Positions 25,519 through 35,848 are shown, counted from the stretch's first letter. The stretch: DNA of 64,000 nucleotides from SHZI01 sp041396045 (GCA_041396045.1 JAWKZI010000010.1:36416-100415), one strand, 5' to 3'. Numbers and translations: made by a program. Notes: a model not told the origin generated them from the letters alone.

Positions 25519-27288
25519 CTATCGGGCGGGGCCTAGCGGCAGGATTCGGAATGATGGCGGGTTGTAGTCTTTCGGAAGATGGTCTGCCGGGATGGTGGAC
25601 GGGTTACCGTCGCGAGCAGCGATGTAGTTTGGCGACATGATCTCGACGCCGGCCTGATTGAACTCGTCCTGGATACTTTGATGCAGTGCCGAGTAGATCG
25701 TCGCCATGCGGTTTGGTGCATCCGTATAGGCGTTCAGTTCGTAGCTCACATTGAAGTCGTTGAGTGCAGTCTGCAAAACAAACGGCGCCGGCTTGGCGAC
25801 AATGCCGTCGGTACGGCCAGCGGCTGCAATCAGCAGTTCATGCACCCTGGCCCATGGCACGTCGTAGCCGATTGTTACTGTGGTATGCAGAATCAACCCG
25901 GCCTGGTCAGCACAGGCACTGAAGTTGATGATGTGATTGTTGAGCACCATCGCATTGGGAATCGTGACTTCCACATTCTTGATCGTGCGTACACGAACCA
26001 CCAGCAGATCCTTGCCGATGATATCGCCGATGGTGTCGGCAATCTTCACACGATCGCCATCGCGAAACGGTCGCATGTAGGTCAGCACGACGCCGGCAAC
26101 CATATTGGCAATTGCCGATGTCGAACCCAGAGAAAACAACAAGCCCAGAAAGAGTGAAATACCCTGAAATGCCGGCGATCCGGACCCGGGCAGATAGGGA
26201 AAAATAACGACAGCAGCAAAAGCATAGGTCAGAAAGCGCAGGATCTTGAAGCTGGGCATCGCCCATTCCGGATAGAAGCCGGTAATGGTCATCGATCCGC
26301 GGCTCAGCGCAATGAAAAATAGCCGGGCAAAGCGCAGCAGATAGTGCGTGACGAAAAGAATGACCGCGATATAAAAGACGTTTGGCACATACCGGAGCAC
26401 ACCGACACCGACCAGTTGGAAGGCGTCGATCAGGGTCTGGCGCAGCATCACGGCCAATTCGGTTGTCCATGGGAAGGCACTTAGTACAGCTTCCAGATAG
26501 ACAACTGTCGCCAGCAGGATCAGTACGACCTGCAGAAAACGAGATAGCTGAACCAGGCCATCGGCAACACTGGCTGCCGGCAACAATTCCGTGCCACGAA
26601 ACTTCAGGGCATTGATGTAGCGCAACCCGGCGTCACGGATTGCCGTACGTACGCGCGGGGCCAGCTTGTTGAGGTAGTAGATAAAGCTGATCAACAGCAG
26701 TGTCGCGACGAGCGTAACGACAGCGCCGATGATCAGACCCTTGGCGCTGCGCCCCTGAAACTCGCGCTCAAGTGCTGCGCCGAGCACCACCGTATAGTCC
26801 GCGGCCAGTTGCTGTCGCGTGCGGCCAGTCGGCAGCGCGTCGGCATCAGTAACCGACAGCACGTGCTGCTCACCAGCCAGGATTTCGGTGGATCGCGTGC
26901 GCTCTTCGGTGCGAATGTGGCCAAGAACGGACTCCCCCGCATCCACGACCGCTTCAATGCGGCCGGCAATGGCCGTGGCCCGCGCCCGGGGTGTCAGGCG
27001 CCCAAGTTGTGCCCGTACCTCGAACAGCGGCTCACCACGAAAACGAACGGTTTCTGCGCCTGTCTGGTTTTCTCCCTCGCCGGCCGAAGCAGGCGCGGCC
27101 GCGGCGCCGTCACGTACCGGCTCGAGCGCCTCCGGTTCGCCCGCTGAACCTGTCTGGCTGGGGGGGGAGGACTGGGTCTGGGATTGGGATTGGGCCTGCT
27201 GCTGGCCGCAAGCAACAGGCGGTACCGCCAACAGGGCCAGCGCCACGGCTAACGGCGTGAGTACCCACCGCCTGCAGGGAATCGACAT
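25519..27288 (-). CDS. large MscS-family channel with a periplasmic N-terminal region
   Basis: The roughly 589-residue protein has a signal segment (LTPLAVALALLAVPPVACG), a low-complexity Gln/Ser-rich linker, a soluble helical part, several membrane helices, and a clear MscS pore/beta domain (SLGSTSAIANMVAGVVLTYM, PFRDGDRVKIADTIGDIIGK, NVEVTIPNAMVLNNHIINFS). The long N-terminal region resembles the larger MscS relatives. The start may instead be 27306. It is convergent with the smaller MscS gene at 24292 and divergent from the Ig-like lipoprotein. Having two MscS genes side by side is notable. Confidence 0.82.
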   Translation of the reverse strand: MSIPCRRWVLTPLAVALALLAVPPVACGQQQAQSQSQTQSSPPSQTGSAGEPEALEPVRDGAAAAPASAGEGENQTGAETVRFRGEPLFEVRAQLGRLTPRARATAIAGRIEAVVDAGESVLGHIRTEERTRSTEILAGEQHVLSVTDADALPTGRTRQQLAADYTVVLGAALEREFQGRSAKGLIIGAVVTLVATLLLISFIYYLNKLAPRVRTAIRDAGLRYINALKFRGTELLPAASVADGLVQLSRFLQVVLILLATVVYLEAVLSAFPWTTELAVMLRQTLIDAFQLVGVGVLRYVPNVFYIAVILFVTHYLLRFARLFFIALSRGSMTITGFYPEWAMPSFKILRFLTYAFAAVVIFPYLPGSGSPAFQGISLFLGLLFSLGSTSAIANMVAGVVLTYMRPFRDGDRVKIADTIGDIIGKDLLVVRVRTIKNVEVTIPNAMVLNNHIINFSACADQAGLILHTTVTIGYDVPWARVHELLIAAAGRTDGIVAKPAPFVLQTALNDFNVSYELNAYTDAPNRMATIYSALHQSIQDEFNQAGVEIMSPNYIAARDGNPSTIPADHLPKDYNPPSFRILPLGPAR

Positions 27289-27337
27289 CGGGTGGCAGTG
27301 TATCATCGGCTCGCTTGAACCTGGGGCTATCAGATCA

Positions 27338-28719
27338 ATGACAATGCGACCTGGATGGGGAGTATCCCTGCGGCCGTCAGCGATTTCAGCCAGCCTGCTT
27401 CTCGCGCTGTCGGCATTCCTCCTGTCTGCCTGTGGCCAGCAGGAGCAGGAACCCGTTGGCCTTGAGGTCACGCCCACTGTTGTGCCCAGCGATATTACCG
27501 TCCGACCGACCGACGTGAGGCTGAAGGCTGGCGACAGCGTACAACTGTCGGCACAGGTGAACGATGGCGCCGGTCAGCCAATCGGTGGCGCCCCACTGGT
27601 CTTCAAAACTTCCGACCCGTCCATGTTGCGGCTTACGCAACGCGGCGCACTGACGGCGGTCGGCGCCGCCGGAGAGGCAACGGTTGAGGTGAGTAGCGGC
27701 ACGTTGACCAAATCGCTACCGGTCACGGTCGTGCCGGCGTCGCCCGCCCGTGTAGTGGTACTGGCTGGAGCCAGGCAACAGGCTGCAGTCGGCAAAAGCC
27801 TGCCGAACCTTATCTCGGTCCGTATCAACGATGCTTTCGGCAATGCCGTGGCCGGGGTGCCGGTCCGGTTCGAACTGGAGTCCGGGCAAGGCACCATTCA
27901 ACCGGCTACGGCCACCAGCGATGCTGACGGAAAATCCAGTGCCGCCTGGACTCTGGGACACGGTGTCGGCAGTCAGGTTGCCCGGGTCAGTATCGACGGT
28001 GAGGATGCCGCTACCGAGGTCATCGCTACAGCAACGCCAGGGCCACCTGAACAACTGCTCAAGGTCGGTGATGACCAAACCAGCGTCATTGCCGGCAGCA
28101 CCGTGACCTTGCGTGCCCAGGTCCAGGATGCCTTCGGCAACCCGGCTCCCGATTCACAGGTGGAATGGCAAGTGGCCGAAGGTCCGGCGAAACTCGCTGC
28201 CGAGACTTCCACCGCGGATGCATCCGGCCTGGTAGAGATGGAACTGACCACCGGTCCTAAAGTGGGTCGGGCCAATGCCACCGCGGTGCTTGCCGGTGAC
28301 GGGCCCACAACCGGAAAACGCAAGCCCATCAAGTTTACTGTAGATACCATCCATGGCCCCGCAGCCAGCCTGACCATTCACGCTGGCAACGACCAGAAGG
28401 CAAAAGCCGATAGCGCCGCCAAGGTACCGCCTGCCGTGCTGGTACTCGATGCCAACGGCAACCCGGTCGCCGGGGCAGTTGTGCAGTTTGCGATTGTCGC
28501 TGGCGGCGGCACTGGTGATAGCCCTTCGCAGGCTACCAACAACGATGGAATCGCCCATCGCTGAAGAGCCTGACCCGGGGACCGGTATTGGCTGAAGAAC
28601 CGGATGCCACCACCGAAGTCGCAGGCGAGAAAGTCGATAATGCAACCGACAACGAACTCACTGCGTCTGTCGAAGGCCTGGATGTCATCGCAACTTTTCA
28701 CGCCACAGCAATACCTTGA
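27338..28719 (+). CDS. lipoprotein with bacterial Ig-like repeats (frameshift near 28560)
   Basis: After a lipoprotein signal (LLLALSAFLLSACGQQ, lipobox LSAC) come Ig-like domains: one Big_2-like (DITVRPTDVRLKAGDSVQLS to about residue 120), then Big_1-like repeats marked by the pattern V-x-D-A-F/N-G-N-x-V/P (VRINDAFGNAVAGVPVRFEL, VQDAFGNPAPDSQVEW, VLDANGNPVAGAVVQFAI). Big_1 repeats occur in invasins and other surface proteins. The frame stops at 28564, but the third frame continues sensibly (RGPVLAEEPDATTEVAGEKV to DVIATFHATAIP) to 28719. A single indel near 28560 would restore the final domain. It should be anchored to the cell envelope; the ligand is unknown. Confidence 0.72.
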
Positions 28720-28772
28720 TGCTTTTGCCGACAGGCACGCTGACGCTCGCGTGACAGCCCGGTAACCAGCAC

Positions 28773-30590
28773 ATGACCACTGTTCTAGGGCTCAACTTCC
28801 ACGCCATCGCTGTGCTTGTTGGCATGGTGGTGGCCTTCTATGTCATGGCTCGTGACCGACTGCCGATAACGGTCACCAGCCTTGGCATCATCGGGGTTCT
28901 GGCACTCGGCTTCCAGCTATTCCCCTACGAATCACCGACCGGAACGGTAGACGCCGCAGACTTTTTTGCAGGCTTTGGCCATGAAGCACTGATTGCAATT
29001 GGTGCTTTGATGGTCCTGGGTCGCGGCCTGCTGATGACCGGCGCCCTGGAGCCACTGGCCCGGGGACTGGCCTCACTCTGGAAACGCAACCAGACACTGG
29101 CGATGCTGGCGGTGCTGTTGAGCTGCATCGGACTGAGCGGCGTACTCAATGACACGCCAATCGTGGTGTTGATGACCCCGGTATTGCTGAGCATGGCTGC
29201 ACGCACCGTACCGGGCCCGGACCGCTTCTGATGCCGATGAACTTCGCCGTGCTGATCGGTGGCACCGCTACAACTATCGGTACATCGACCAACCTGCTGG
29301 TCGTGTCGCTGGCCGCCGAACTCGGCGTCGCACCTTTCGGGGTTTTTGAATTTACGCCGCTGGTCATGATGGCAGCCCTGCCCGCTTTGCTTTACCTGCT
29401 GATCATTGCGCCCCGCCTGCTGAAGCACTCCGGTCACGCGCCGGACACATCGAGCCCCCGGGAGTTTCACGCCGTAATGCGCGTGTATCCCGACAGCTTT
29501 TCGGATGGTCGGACACTGGCTGAGGTTCTGAAACGGGGCTCGCAACTTCATGTGCGTGCCTTGCAAAACCGCGAGGGCGCTTCGTCGCGAAACTGCCGAC
29601 AGTACCGATCACCGCTGACTTCGCCTGCATCTGAGCGGCACGGCCGCTGAACTCAAGGAGGCCGAGAGCCTGCTGGGTGCAAGTTGCAGGCCGACACGGA
29701 ACTGGGCCACACCCCCGATCCCGGCCGCCCGGATGAGGACCTGGAACTGGTCGAGATGATCATCTCTTCCGACTCGGAATTCATCGGACGCAGACTGGGT
29801 GACCTGCGTTTTACCCTGCGCTTTGGCCTGCAACCTGCTGGGCGTGCATCGCGAGCAGGATATTCCCAGAGACCCGAACGTCAGAAACTGGACCCTGCGC
29901 GCCGGTGACGTCCTGCTGGTTCAGGGCTGGCCGGGAACGTGGAAGACGCCAAACAGGAAAGGCATCTGCTGGTGCTGGACGGCAAGGTCAGCTTGCCGTA
30001 CGAGCAAAGCGCCAGTTGCGATTGCCATCATGTTGGCTGTAGTTGCCGCTGCGGCAAGCGGCATCCTGCCCATCGCAGTGGCTGCCGTGCTGGGTGCAGT
30101 GGCCATGCTTCTCACGAAGTGTGTCCTGCCACGCAATCTCGGCAAGTCGGTCAGTGCCGAAGTGGTGTTGCTGATTCCCGCCAGTCTGGCGCTCGGCAAG
30201 GCGCTCACTGTGACCGGTGGCGCCAAGTGGATTGCCGACCTGCTACTGCGGTTTACCGACAACCTGCCGCTGGGATTCCTGCTGGCGGGCATCATTGCGC
30301 TGATGTCGGTACTGACGAACTTCATTTCGAACAATGCCGCGGCCGTCATCGGCACACCCATCGCCGTGGCTATTGCACGGCAGCTCGGCGTGCCACCGGA
30401 GCCTTTTGCGCTCGCTGTGCTGTTCGGCTGCAACCTGTGCTTTGCAACACCGATTGGTTACCAGACCAACCTGATCATCATGAGTGCGGCCGGCTACCGG
30501 TTTTCCGACTTCATGCGGGTCGGACTGCCCTTGACGTTGATGATGATTATCGTCTACTCATGGCTGCTGCCACGCTGGTACGGCTTGTAG
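28773..30590 (+). pseudogene. SLC13/DASS-type permease with TrkA-C domain, broken by multiple frameshifts
   Basis: Fragments in changing frames add up to one anion permease: 28773-29231 (VTSLGIIGVLALGFQLFPYE, GVLNDTPIVVLMTPVLLSMA), then 29231-29650 (NFAVLIGGTATTIGTSTNLL), then regulatory TrkA-C-like pieces (DLELVEMIISSDSEFIGRRL, RNWTLRAGDVLLVQGWPG, VEDAKQERHLLVLDGKVSL) across about 29690-30000, and finally 30010-30590 (VLTNFISNNAAAVIGTPIAV, FGCNLCFATPIGYQTNLIIM). Families of this type move dicarboxylates, sulfate or similar anions. At least five shifts would be needed to read it through, so it is most likely a pseudogene. Assembly error is the alternative. Confidence 0.72.
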
Positions 30591-30631
30591 AATGTAGTGT
30601 CGATTTCAAACTTTGCACGAAAGTCTTTCTG

Positions 30632-31723
30632 ATGCCGGATGCCACCGTCGAACAATTACAGGCAGCAATTGCCACCTATCAGGATCCCTACCTCCTGACG
30701 GACCTCGTTAGCGCGAACGCAATCAAGAGTCTGGAAGTCAATGGTTCCCGGGCTTTGGTACAGGTCGAATTAAGCTTTCCGTCACTCGGATATCACGACC
30801 AGCTTCGTACCGAACTCAATACGCGGCTCGTGGCCGTGCCCGGCATTGCGCAAGCCGAGATCCACATCAGTTCGAAGATCGACTCACATGCCGTACAGAA
30901 AAACCTGAAGCCCATCCGTTCGGTCAAGAATGTCATCGCAATCGCATCTGGCAAAGGCGGCGTGGGTAAATCCACCACCGCAGTCAACCTGGCACTGGCG
31001 CTCAAGGCCGAGGGAGCTGCGGTCGGTCTGCTCGATGCCGATATTTACGGGCCCAGTCAACCCAGGATGCTGGGCCTGAGTGGCAAGCACCCCACCACAA
31101 CCGACAACAAGACTTTCGACCCGCTGATTGCTTATGGCCTGCAGTGCATGTCCATCGGCTTTCTGGTCAACGAGGAAGACCCGATGGTCTGGCGCGGGCC
31201 GATGGCAACATCAGCATTCAACCAGCTTATCGGCTCTACAAAGTGGCAAGACCTGGACTACCTGATCGTCGACATGCCGCCTGGTACCGGCGATATTCAG
31301 CTCACGCTCTCCCAGCAGGTACCGGTAAGCGGTGCCGTGATCGTCACGACGCCGCAGGACATTGCCCTGCTTGATGCCCGCAAAGGGCTGAAGATGTTCC
31401 AGAAGGTCGGTGTCGCCATTCTGGGTATCGTCGAAAACATGAGCACCCACATCTGCTCCAGTTGCGGCCACGAGGAACAGATCTTTGGCGAAGGTGGTGG
31501 CGCCCGTATCGCTGCCCAGAACCAGGTGCCGCTACTCGGCTCACTCCCGCTGGATCTGCGCATTCGCGTCGAGACCGACGGTGGCTTCCCGACGGTGGCC
31601 GCTGACCCCGACGGCCCGATCGCGCGAAGCTACCGCGAAATTGCCCGACACATGACCGCACGACTGGCGACCACAGCGCGCGACCACAGCGTGCCGTTTC
31701 CGAAAATTGTCGTTGAGCGCTGA
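30632..31723 (+). CDS. apbC: Mrp/NBP35-type iron-sulfur carrier ATPase
   Basis: The 363-residue protein has an N-terminal MIP18-like domain (LLTDLVSANAIKSLEVNGSR) and a P-loop ATPase with the deviant Walker A GKGGVGKSTTAVNLALAL (about residues 107-124), LLDADIYGPSQPRMLG, and DYLIVDMPPGTGDIQLTL. CSSCGHEEQIFGEGGG contains the CxxC pair that bridges a 4Fe-4S cluster between subunits. ApbC/Mrp carries Fe-S clusters to target proteins. The ATG at 30632 follows the broken permease by about 40 bases. The DUF971 gene that often accompanies Mrp lies just downstream on the opposite strand. Confidence 0.9.
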   Translation: MPDATVEQLQAAIATYQDPYLLTDLVSANAIKSLEVNGSRALVQVELSFPSLGYHDQLRTELNTRLVAVPGIAQAEIHISSKIDSHAVQKNLKPIRSVKNVIAIASGKGGVGKSTTAVNLALALKAEGAAVGLLDADIYGPSQPRMLGLSGKHPTTTDNKTFDPLIAYGLQCMSIGFLVNEEDPMVWRGPMATSAFNQLIGSTKWQDLDYLIVDMPPGTGDIQLTLSQQVPVSGAVIVTTPQDIALLDARKGLKMFQKVGVAILGIVENMSTHICSSCGHEEQIFGEGGGARIAAQNQVPLLGSLPLDLRIRVETDGGFPTVAADPDGPIARSYREIARHMTARLATTARDHSVPFPKIVVER

Positions 31724-31756
31724 CCGTCGACGGCCCAGGTTTCAGCCTGCCGGACT

Positions 31757-32119
31757 TCAGCGTGACTGGTGAGCAGCAACGCGGTCCAGGTACTTCTGCC
31801 AAAGCGTGTCCCGCTGGCTGCCGAGCTCGTACAGAACTTTCCAGGTGAACAGCCCGGTATTGTGGCCATCACTGAAGACGAGACGCACGGCATAATTACC
31901 CACCGGCGCAATCTGCGTGATCCTCACGTCCTGCTTGTCCAGTTGCAAGGTGCCGGATCCACCGTGCCCCCGCACCTCCGCCGATGGCGAATGCACGCGC
32001 AGAAATTCGCTACTCATCTCGAATGACTGGCCATCGTCATAGCTGACGGTCAACTTCTGGCGACTGCGGTCGAGCCGGAGTTCGGCGGGAACGGGCGGCG
32101 GTGTATCCGATTGGTCCAA
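31757..32119 (-). CDS. DUF971 protein
   Basis: The sequence AELRLDRSRQKLTVSYDDGQ SFEMSSEFLRVHSPSAEVRG, then ITQIAPVGNYAVRLVFSDGH and TGLFTWKVLYELG, fits the DUF971 (GBBH-like N-terminal) family of about 110-130 residues, often found beside or fused to Mrp-type ATPases. The gene is convergent with apbC here. I find no ATG; a TTG at 32119 gives 120 residues, a usual length. The frame remains open to 32206, where another TTG would overlap the start of the divergent dehydrogenase gene. No catalytic function is established for the family. Confidence 0.65.
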   Translation of the reverse strand: MDQSDTPPPVPAELRLDRSRQKLTVSYDDGQSFEMSSEFLRVHSPSAEVRGHGGSGTLQLDKQDVRITQIAPVGNYAVRLVFSDGHNTGLFTWKVLYELGSQRDTLWQKYLDRVAAHQSR

Positions 32120-32205
32120 GGCTGCAAGAGTCCGGTTGATGGGTGAGCAACTACTATACTGACTCCTGGTACTGATGGATCCTGGCCAGCGAACAGGTGT
32201 CGGCA

Positions 32206-33186
32206 ATGAGTGCAGTTTCGAAGCCGCAGAACGAGATTCTCATGGTCGGTGCGCATCTGGCACCGGTCATCGACCGGCTGGAACCGGAGATCCGTGTACA
32301 TCGCTATTGGGACGCGGCAGACCAGCCGGCATTGCTGCGCCATATCGCGCCGCGCGTACGTGCCATTGCGACGGATGCGTTTACCGGTGCGAGTGCCGAC
32401 TTGATGGCGGCGCTGCCACGTCTGGAGCTGGTTGCAAATTTCGGCGTGGGTTATGACGCCATCGACGCGGTATACGCGCACCAGCACGGCATCACGATCA
32501 CCAACACACCCGACGTCCTCAATGATGACGTGGCCGATCTCGCCATGGCACTGATGCTGGCGGTATTGCGCCGGATTCCTGAAGCCGACCGCTACGTGCG
32601 CGCTTCGCGGTGGCTGGAACAGCCCTTTCCACTGGCCCAGAAGCTCACCGGCAAGCGTCTCGGCATCTACGGCCTGGGCCGTATTGGCAAAGCCCTGGCC
32701 CGGCGCGCCGCCGGTTTCGACCTGCAAATTGGCTACCATGGCCGGCATCAACAACCAGGCCAGAGCCAGTCCGGGCAGAGTTACCAGTACTTCGACTCCT
32801 TGCTGGCCCTGGCGAGCTGGTGCGACATCCTGGTAGTGCTGGTGCCGGAAACACCGGAAACCCGTGGCACCGTCAACGCCAGGGTCCTGGCTGCGCTGGG
32901 CCGGTATGGTGTTCTGGTCAACGTCGCCCGCGGCGGCATCGTGGACGAACCGGCTCTGATCGAGGCTTTGACGTCCGCCACACTCGGCGGTGCCGGCCTG
33001 GACGTTTATGTGCAGGAACCAGCCGTGCCGCCGGCATTGTTCAAACTGGATAATGTTGTGCTGTTACCGCATCTGGGCAGCGCCACGGTCGATACCCGGG
33101 CAGCCATGGCCGACCTGGTGGTCAGAAACCTGCAGGCTTGGTTCCGCGGTGATTCGCTGCTAACACCAGTGGCGAAACCCGACTGA
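32206..33186 (+). CDS. D-isomer-specific 2-hydroxyacid dehydrogenase
   Basis: The 326-residue protein has a catalytic N-terminal lobe and a Rossmann domain: GIYGLGRIGKALARRAAGFD (GxGxxG, about residues 148-153), VNVARGGIVDEPALIEAL with the active-site Arg, GGAGLDVYVQEP with the Glu, and LLPHLGSATVDTRAAM with the catalytic His. The set is complete, so an NAD(P)H-dependent reduction of a 2-keto acid such as glyoxylate or hydroxypyruvate is likely. The insert GRHQQPGQSQSGQSYQYF after the NAD-binding helix is Gln/Ser-rich. A GTG at 32197 is an alternative start. It is convergent with the acyl-CoA dehydrogenase gene. Confidence 0.85.
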   Translation: MSAVSKPQNEILMVGAHLAPVIDRLEPEIRVHRYWDAADQPALLRHIAPRVRAIATDAFTGASADLMAALPRLELVANFGVGYDAIDAVYAHQHGITITNTPDVLNDDVADLAMALMLAVLRRIPEADRYVRASRWLEQPFPLAQKLTGKRLGIYGLGRIGKALARRAAGFDLQIGYHGRHQQPGQSQSGQSYQYFDSLLALASWCDILVVLVPETPETRGTVNARVLAALGRYGVLVNVARGGIVDEPALIEALTSATLGGAGLDVYVQEPAVPPALFKLDNVVLLPHLGSATVDTRAAMADLVVRNLQAWFRGDSLLTPVAKPD

Positions 33187-34365
33187 TCAGAAGGCAGACA
33201 CGCCCGTCAGTTCCTTGCCCACCACGAGTTGATGAATCGACTCGGTTCCTTCATAGGTCACGACGCTTTCCAGATTGAGCATGTGCCGTATCGGCGAATA
33301 CTCAACGCTGATACCACTGCCACCGAGCATGTCGCGACAGTCGCGGGCAATATCCAGGGCCATGCGCACGTTGTTCCACTTGGCGAGCGAGATCTGCGTG
33401 GGCTGCAGCACACCGGCATCCTTGAGGCGCCCGAGCTGCAGTGCCAGCAGTTGTGCAGTCGTAATGCGGCGAGCCATTTCGGCAAGTCGCACCTGGATTA
33501 ACTGGGTGTTGGCCAGTGGACGATCGAACAGCGTCCTGGTTTTTGTGTAATCGATCAGCGTCGCAAGGCAGTCCTGTGCAGCGCCGATCGGTCCCCAGCT
33601 AATGCCATAGCGCGCCTGACTGAGACAACTCAGCGGCCCACGCAGGCTGTTAACGCCGGGCAGTACATGCGTATCAGGCACCCGCACGTTGTCAAAAAAC
33701 AGGGCCGAGGTAACCGATGCACGCAGCGACATCTTGTCGTGGATTTCCGGGGCATCAAAGCCCTTCATGCCTTTTTCAACCAGGAATCCGCGCACACCGT
33801 CCGGTGTCTTTGCCCATACCACCGCAACGTCAGCAATAGTGCCGTTGGTAATCCACATCTTGGAGCCATTCAGGATCCAGTCGGCGCCATCCTGGCGGGC
33901 ATGGGTTTTCATGTTGCCGGGGTCGGATCCACCGTGCGCTTCGGTCAGCCCAAAGCAACCGATGGCTTCACCGCGCGCCATCGCCGGCAGCCAGCGCTGC
34001 TTCTGTTCTTCGGAACCGAAGGTATGGATCGGGTACATCACCAGGCTGCTTTGCACTGACACAAAGCTGCGCAATGCGCTGTCACCACGCTCAAGTTCCT
34101 GGCAGATCAGGCCGTAACAGACCGCATTGAGATTGGCGCAGCCATAGCCATCGATACTGCTGCCGAGCAGACCCAGTTCCGCCACTTCGGCCACCAGCTC
34201 GCGAGGAAAGCGCTGGTTCTCGAAGCACTCACGGATCACCGGCAGCACCCGGTCATCGACGAAGCGTGCCACGGTGTCCTGGACCAGCCTTTCCTCCTCC
34301 GTGAGCAGCGCACGAACGTCGAAAAGGTCGAGTGGATTGAGGGTGCTCACCAGAACCTCCTGCAT
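33187..34365 (-). CDS. gcdH: glutaryl-CoA dehydrogenase-type acyl-CoA dehydrogenase
   Basis: The 392-residue protein closely follows GcdH: FVSVQSSLVMYPIHTFGSEE, GEAIGCFGLTEAHGGSDPGN, KMWITNGTIADVAVVWAKT, RYGISWGPIGAAQDCL, DMLGGSGISVEYSPIRHMLN, and TYEGTESIHQLVVG, which holds the catalytic Glu (near residue 373). GcdH oxidises and decarboxylates glutaryl-CoA to crotonyl-CoA in lysine, tryptophan and aromatic breakdown. The usual GcdH arginine position occurs within GCFGLTEAHGGSDPG, with AHGG in place of the more common PDHG, a small departure that slightly lowers certainty about decarboxylation. Confidence 0.78.
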   Translation of the reverse strand: MQEVLVSTLNPLDLFDVRALLTEEERLVQDTVARFVDDRVLPVIRECFENQRFPRELVAEVAELGLLGSSIDGYGCANLNAVCYGLICQELERGDSALRSFVSVQSSLVMYPIHTFGSEEQKQRWLPAMARGEAIGCFGLTEAHGGSDPGNMKTHARQDGADWILNGSKMWITNGTIADVAVVWAKTPDGVRGFLVEKGMKGFDAPEIHDKMSLRASVTSALFFDNVRVPDTHVLPGVNSLRGPLSCLSQARYGISWGPIGAAQDCLATLIDYTKTRTLFDRPLANTQLIQVRLAEMARRITTAQLLALQLGRLKDAGVLQPTQISLAKWNNVRMALDIARDCRDMLGGSGISVEYSPIRHMLNLESVVTYEGTESIHQLVVGKELTGVSAF

Positions 34366-34431
34366 GACGGACTTAACCCATCAGGCTGAATCTTCCCGAT
34401 CACGACCGTCGCAATGCGGGTCCGGACCATT

Positions 34432-35449
34432 CTAGGCAAAGGCTGGCACTATCCGCTCACCGATCAGCTGGATCGCATCGGCTGGATCGTCATGCAGGCG
34501 AAAGTTGAGCTCGGTAACGCCAGTCTGCTGGAAGGCTCGCAGCTCAGACAGGCGACCGTCCACACTGTCGGGCGTGCCGGTAAATGTGAAGTTATCGAGG
34601 AGCTTGTCGACAAGCGGTTCGGGAACGCCCTTGATGACGCCCGACCGGTCACGGTATGCCTGAAAGAATGCAGGCTTCAGCCGCTGGACCTCGGCGCATT
34701 CGTCGGCACTCAGAAAAGATTCCAGGTACCAGTTGTCCAGCAAGCCCCGCACAGTAATTCCCTGCAGGCTTCACGTCGCGTAGTCTCCGCGTCCTGCTTG
34801 ATATGCCAGGCCCAGATATTGTTGATGCGATAATCGCGCCGTCTCCCTTGTTCCGCCACCAGTGTCCCGTGCGCGTGACAGTTGTGGCTATCAACCGGCG
34901 GGTCATGTCGCTGTACATCACCCCATCAGCCGCCGGCACCGTGGCACGGAGCATCTGCGGCTGATTGGCACCGGTGTAAACCAGTGGCGGCTGTTCTATG
35001 CCGCCACCAATACCGAACTTCGGGCGATAGCCGTACACCTTGTAGAGCTCGCCCTGGTAGGTCAGCGCCTGACCGCTGCAACCCCGGCGCACCAGCTCGA
35101 TGGCCTCGCGGACCGCACGCACGCGCTTGACAACTTCAATACCCAGCCGTGCCGGCCATTCACCACCACCACCGATAACCAGGCCGGCCCGACCCGACGA
35201 ATACTCATGCAGAGTCAGCAGTGAATTGGCCATCTTCACCGGATGCATTTCCCAGGGACTGACCACGCAGACGCCAAGACGCACACGACGGGTGGCCAGA
35301 GCGGCCGGCACCAGGGCCATGAATGGATCCCGACAGGCCACGTAGTTCTGCAACCACATGGTTGATATGCCGACCTGTTCGCACAGCAGTGCCAGCCTGG
35401 TCAACTGATCGGGTGTCTGGTCTGGCTCTAGTAAAACGTGAATCTGCAT
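34432..35449 (-). pseudogene. LLM-class oxidoreductase gene disrupted by frameshifts
   Basis: The N-terminal part (MQIHVLLEPDQTPDQLTRLA, ALATRRVRLGVCVVSPWEMH, SGRAGLVIGGGGEWPARLG, PPLVYTGANQPQMLRATVPA) reads in one frame to about 34875 and has the luciferase-like TIM-barrel pattern. After that, homologous-looking sequence continues in a second frame (NIWAWHIKQDAETTRREACR) and near 34760 in a third (LDNWYLESFLSADECAEVQR to IQLIGERIVPAFA). Two or more single-base shifts are required. It is unlike the intact LLM gene at 13353 apart from the fold. It could be a pseudogene or could hold assembly errors. Confidence 0.65.
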
Positions 35450-35848
35450 GGATACTTTACTCACCTGGAGATCTGGCACATGGCCCTGAGCCTACTCTCT
35501 TACGGCATTCTCGTTGGTATCGTCAACACGCAGATGTACTGACCGGAGCAGACGTAGCTTCAGGCGTGCCTGGTCCGGGATGCACTCACCTGCCCCGCGT
35601 GCCGTCGGTGAGTGGGGTATCGAATGGAAGTTCAATCACTTCCACAGCGAGCGGCAGCGTGGCGGGTGTCCCTTCCGCCGAAAAGGCGTGCCGCACGCCA
35701 GGCGGAAGGGATTTCCCGCCGGGATGCCGCGGGCTACGGAGTGCTCTAGCCAAACGGACACCCGCCGGGATGCCGCGGGCTACGGCGTGAATGAAAGTTC
35801 AATCAACGCGATAATGCCGAACCAGCAACCATTCAGGTACCTGAGTCC
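35450..35848. other. intergenic region of about 400 bases with no gene
   Basis: No convincing reading frame is present. The region holds the palindromic element described separately, plus an 8-base stem (CACTCACC at about 35583, GGTGAGTG at about 35607) and presumably the promoter of the M24 peptidase gene. It looks unlike its coding neighbours. Confidence 0.6.
35622..35805. repeat. REP-like palindromic element with nested stems and direct repeats
   Basis: A near-identical 17-base sequence (GAATGRAAGTTCAATCA) bounds the region at 35622-35638 and 35789-35805. Inside are two identical 25-base direct copies at 35715-35739 and 35761-35785 (core GGGATGCCGCGGGCTACGG). There is also a perfect 10-base stem (CCCTTCCGCC at 35670, GGCGGAAGGG at 35701) enclosing a 6-base stem (GGCGTG/CACGCC), and an 11-base pair (GGCGGGTGTCC at 35661, GGACACCCGCC at 35756). 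It is compatible with a small non-autonomous mobile or REP-type element. I saw no second copy in this window. Confidence 0.6.

Noticed and set aside
35622..35805. CRISPR array
   Set aside because: Only two 25-base copies occur, the spacing is 21 bases, and the region is dominated by palindromes; there are no cas genes.
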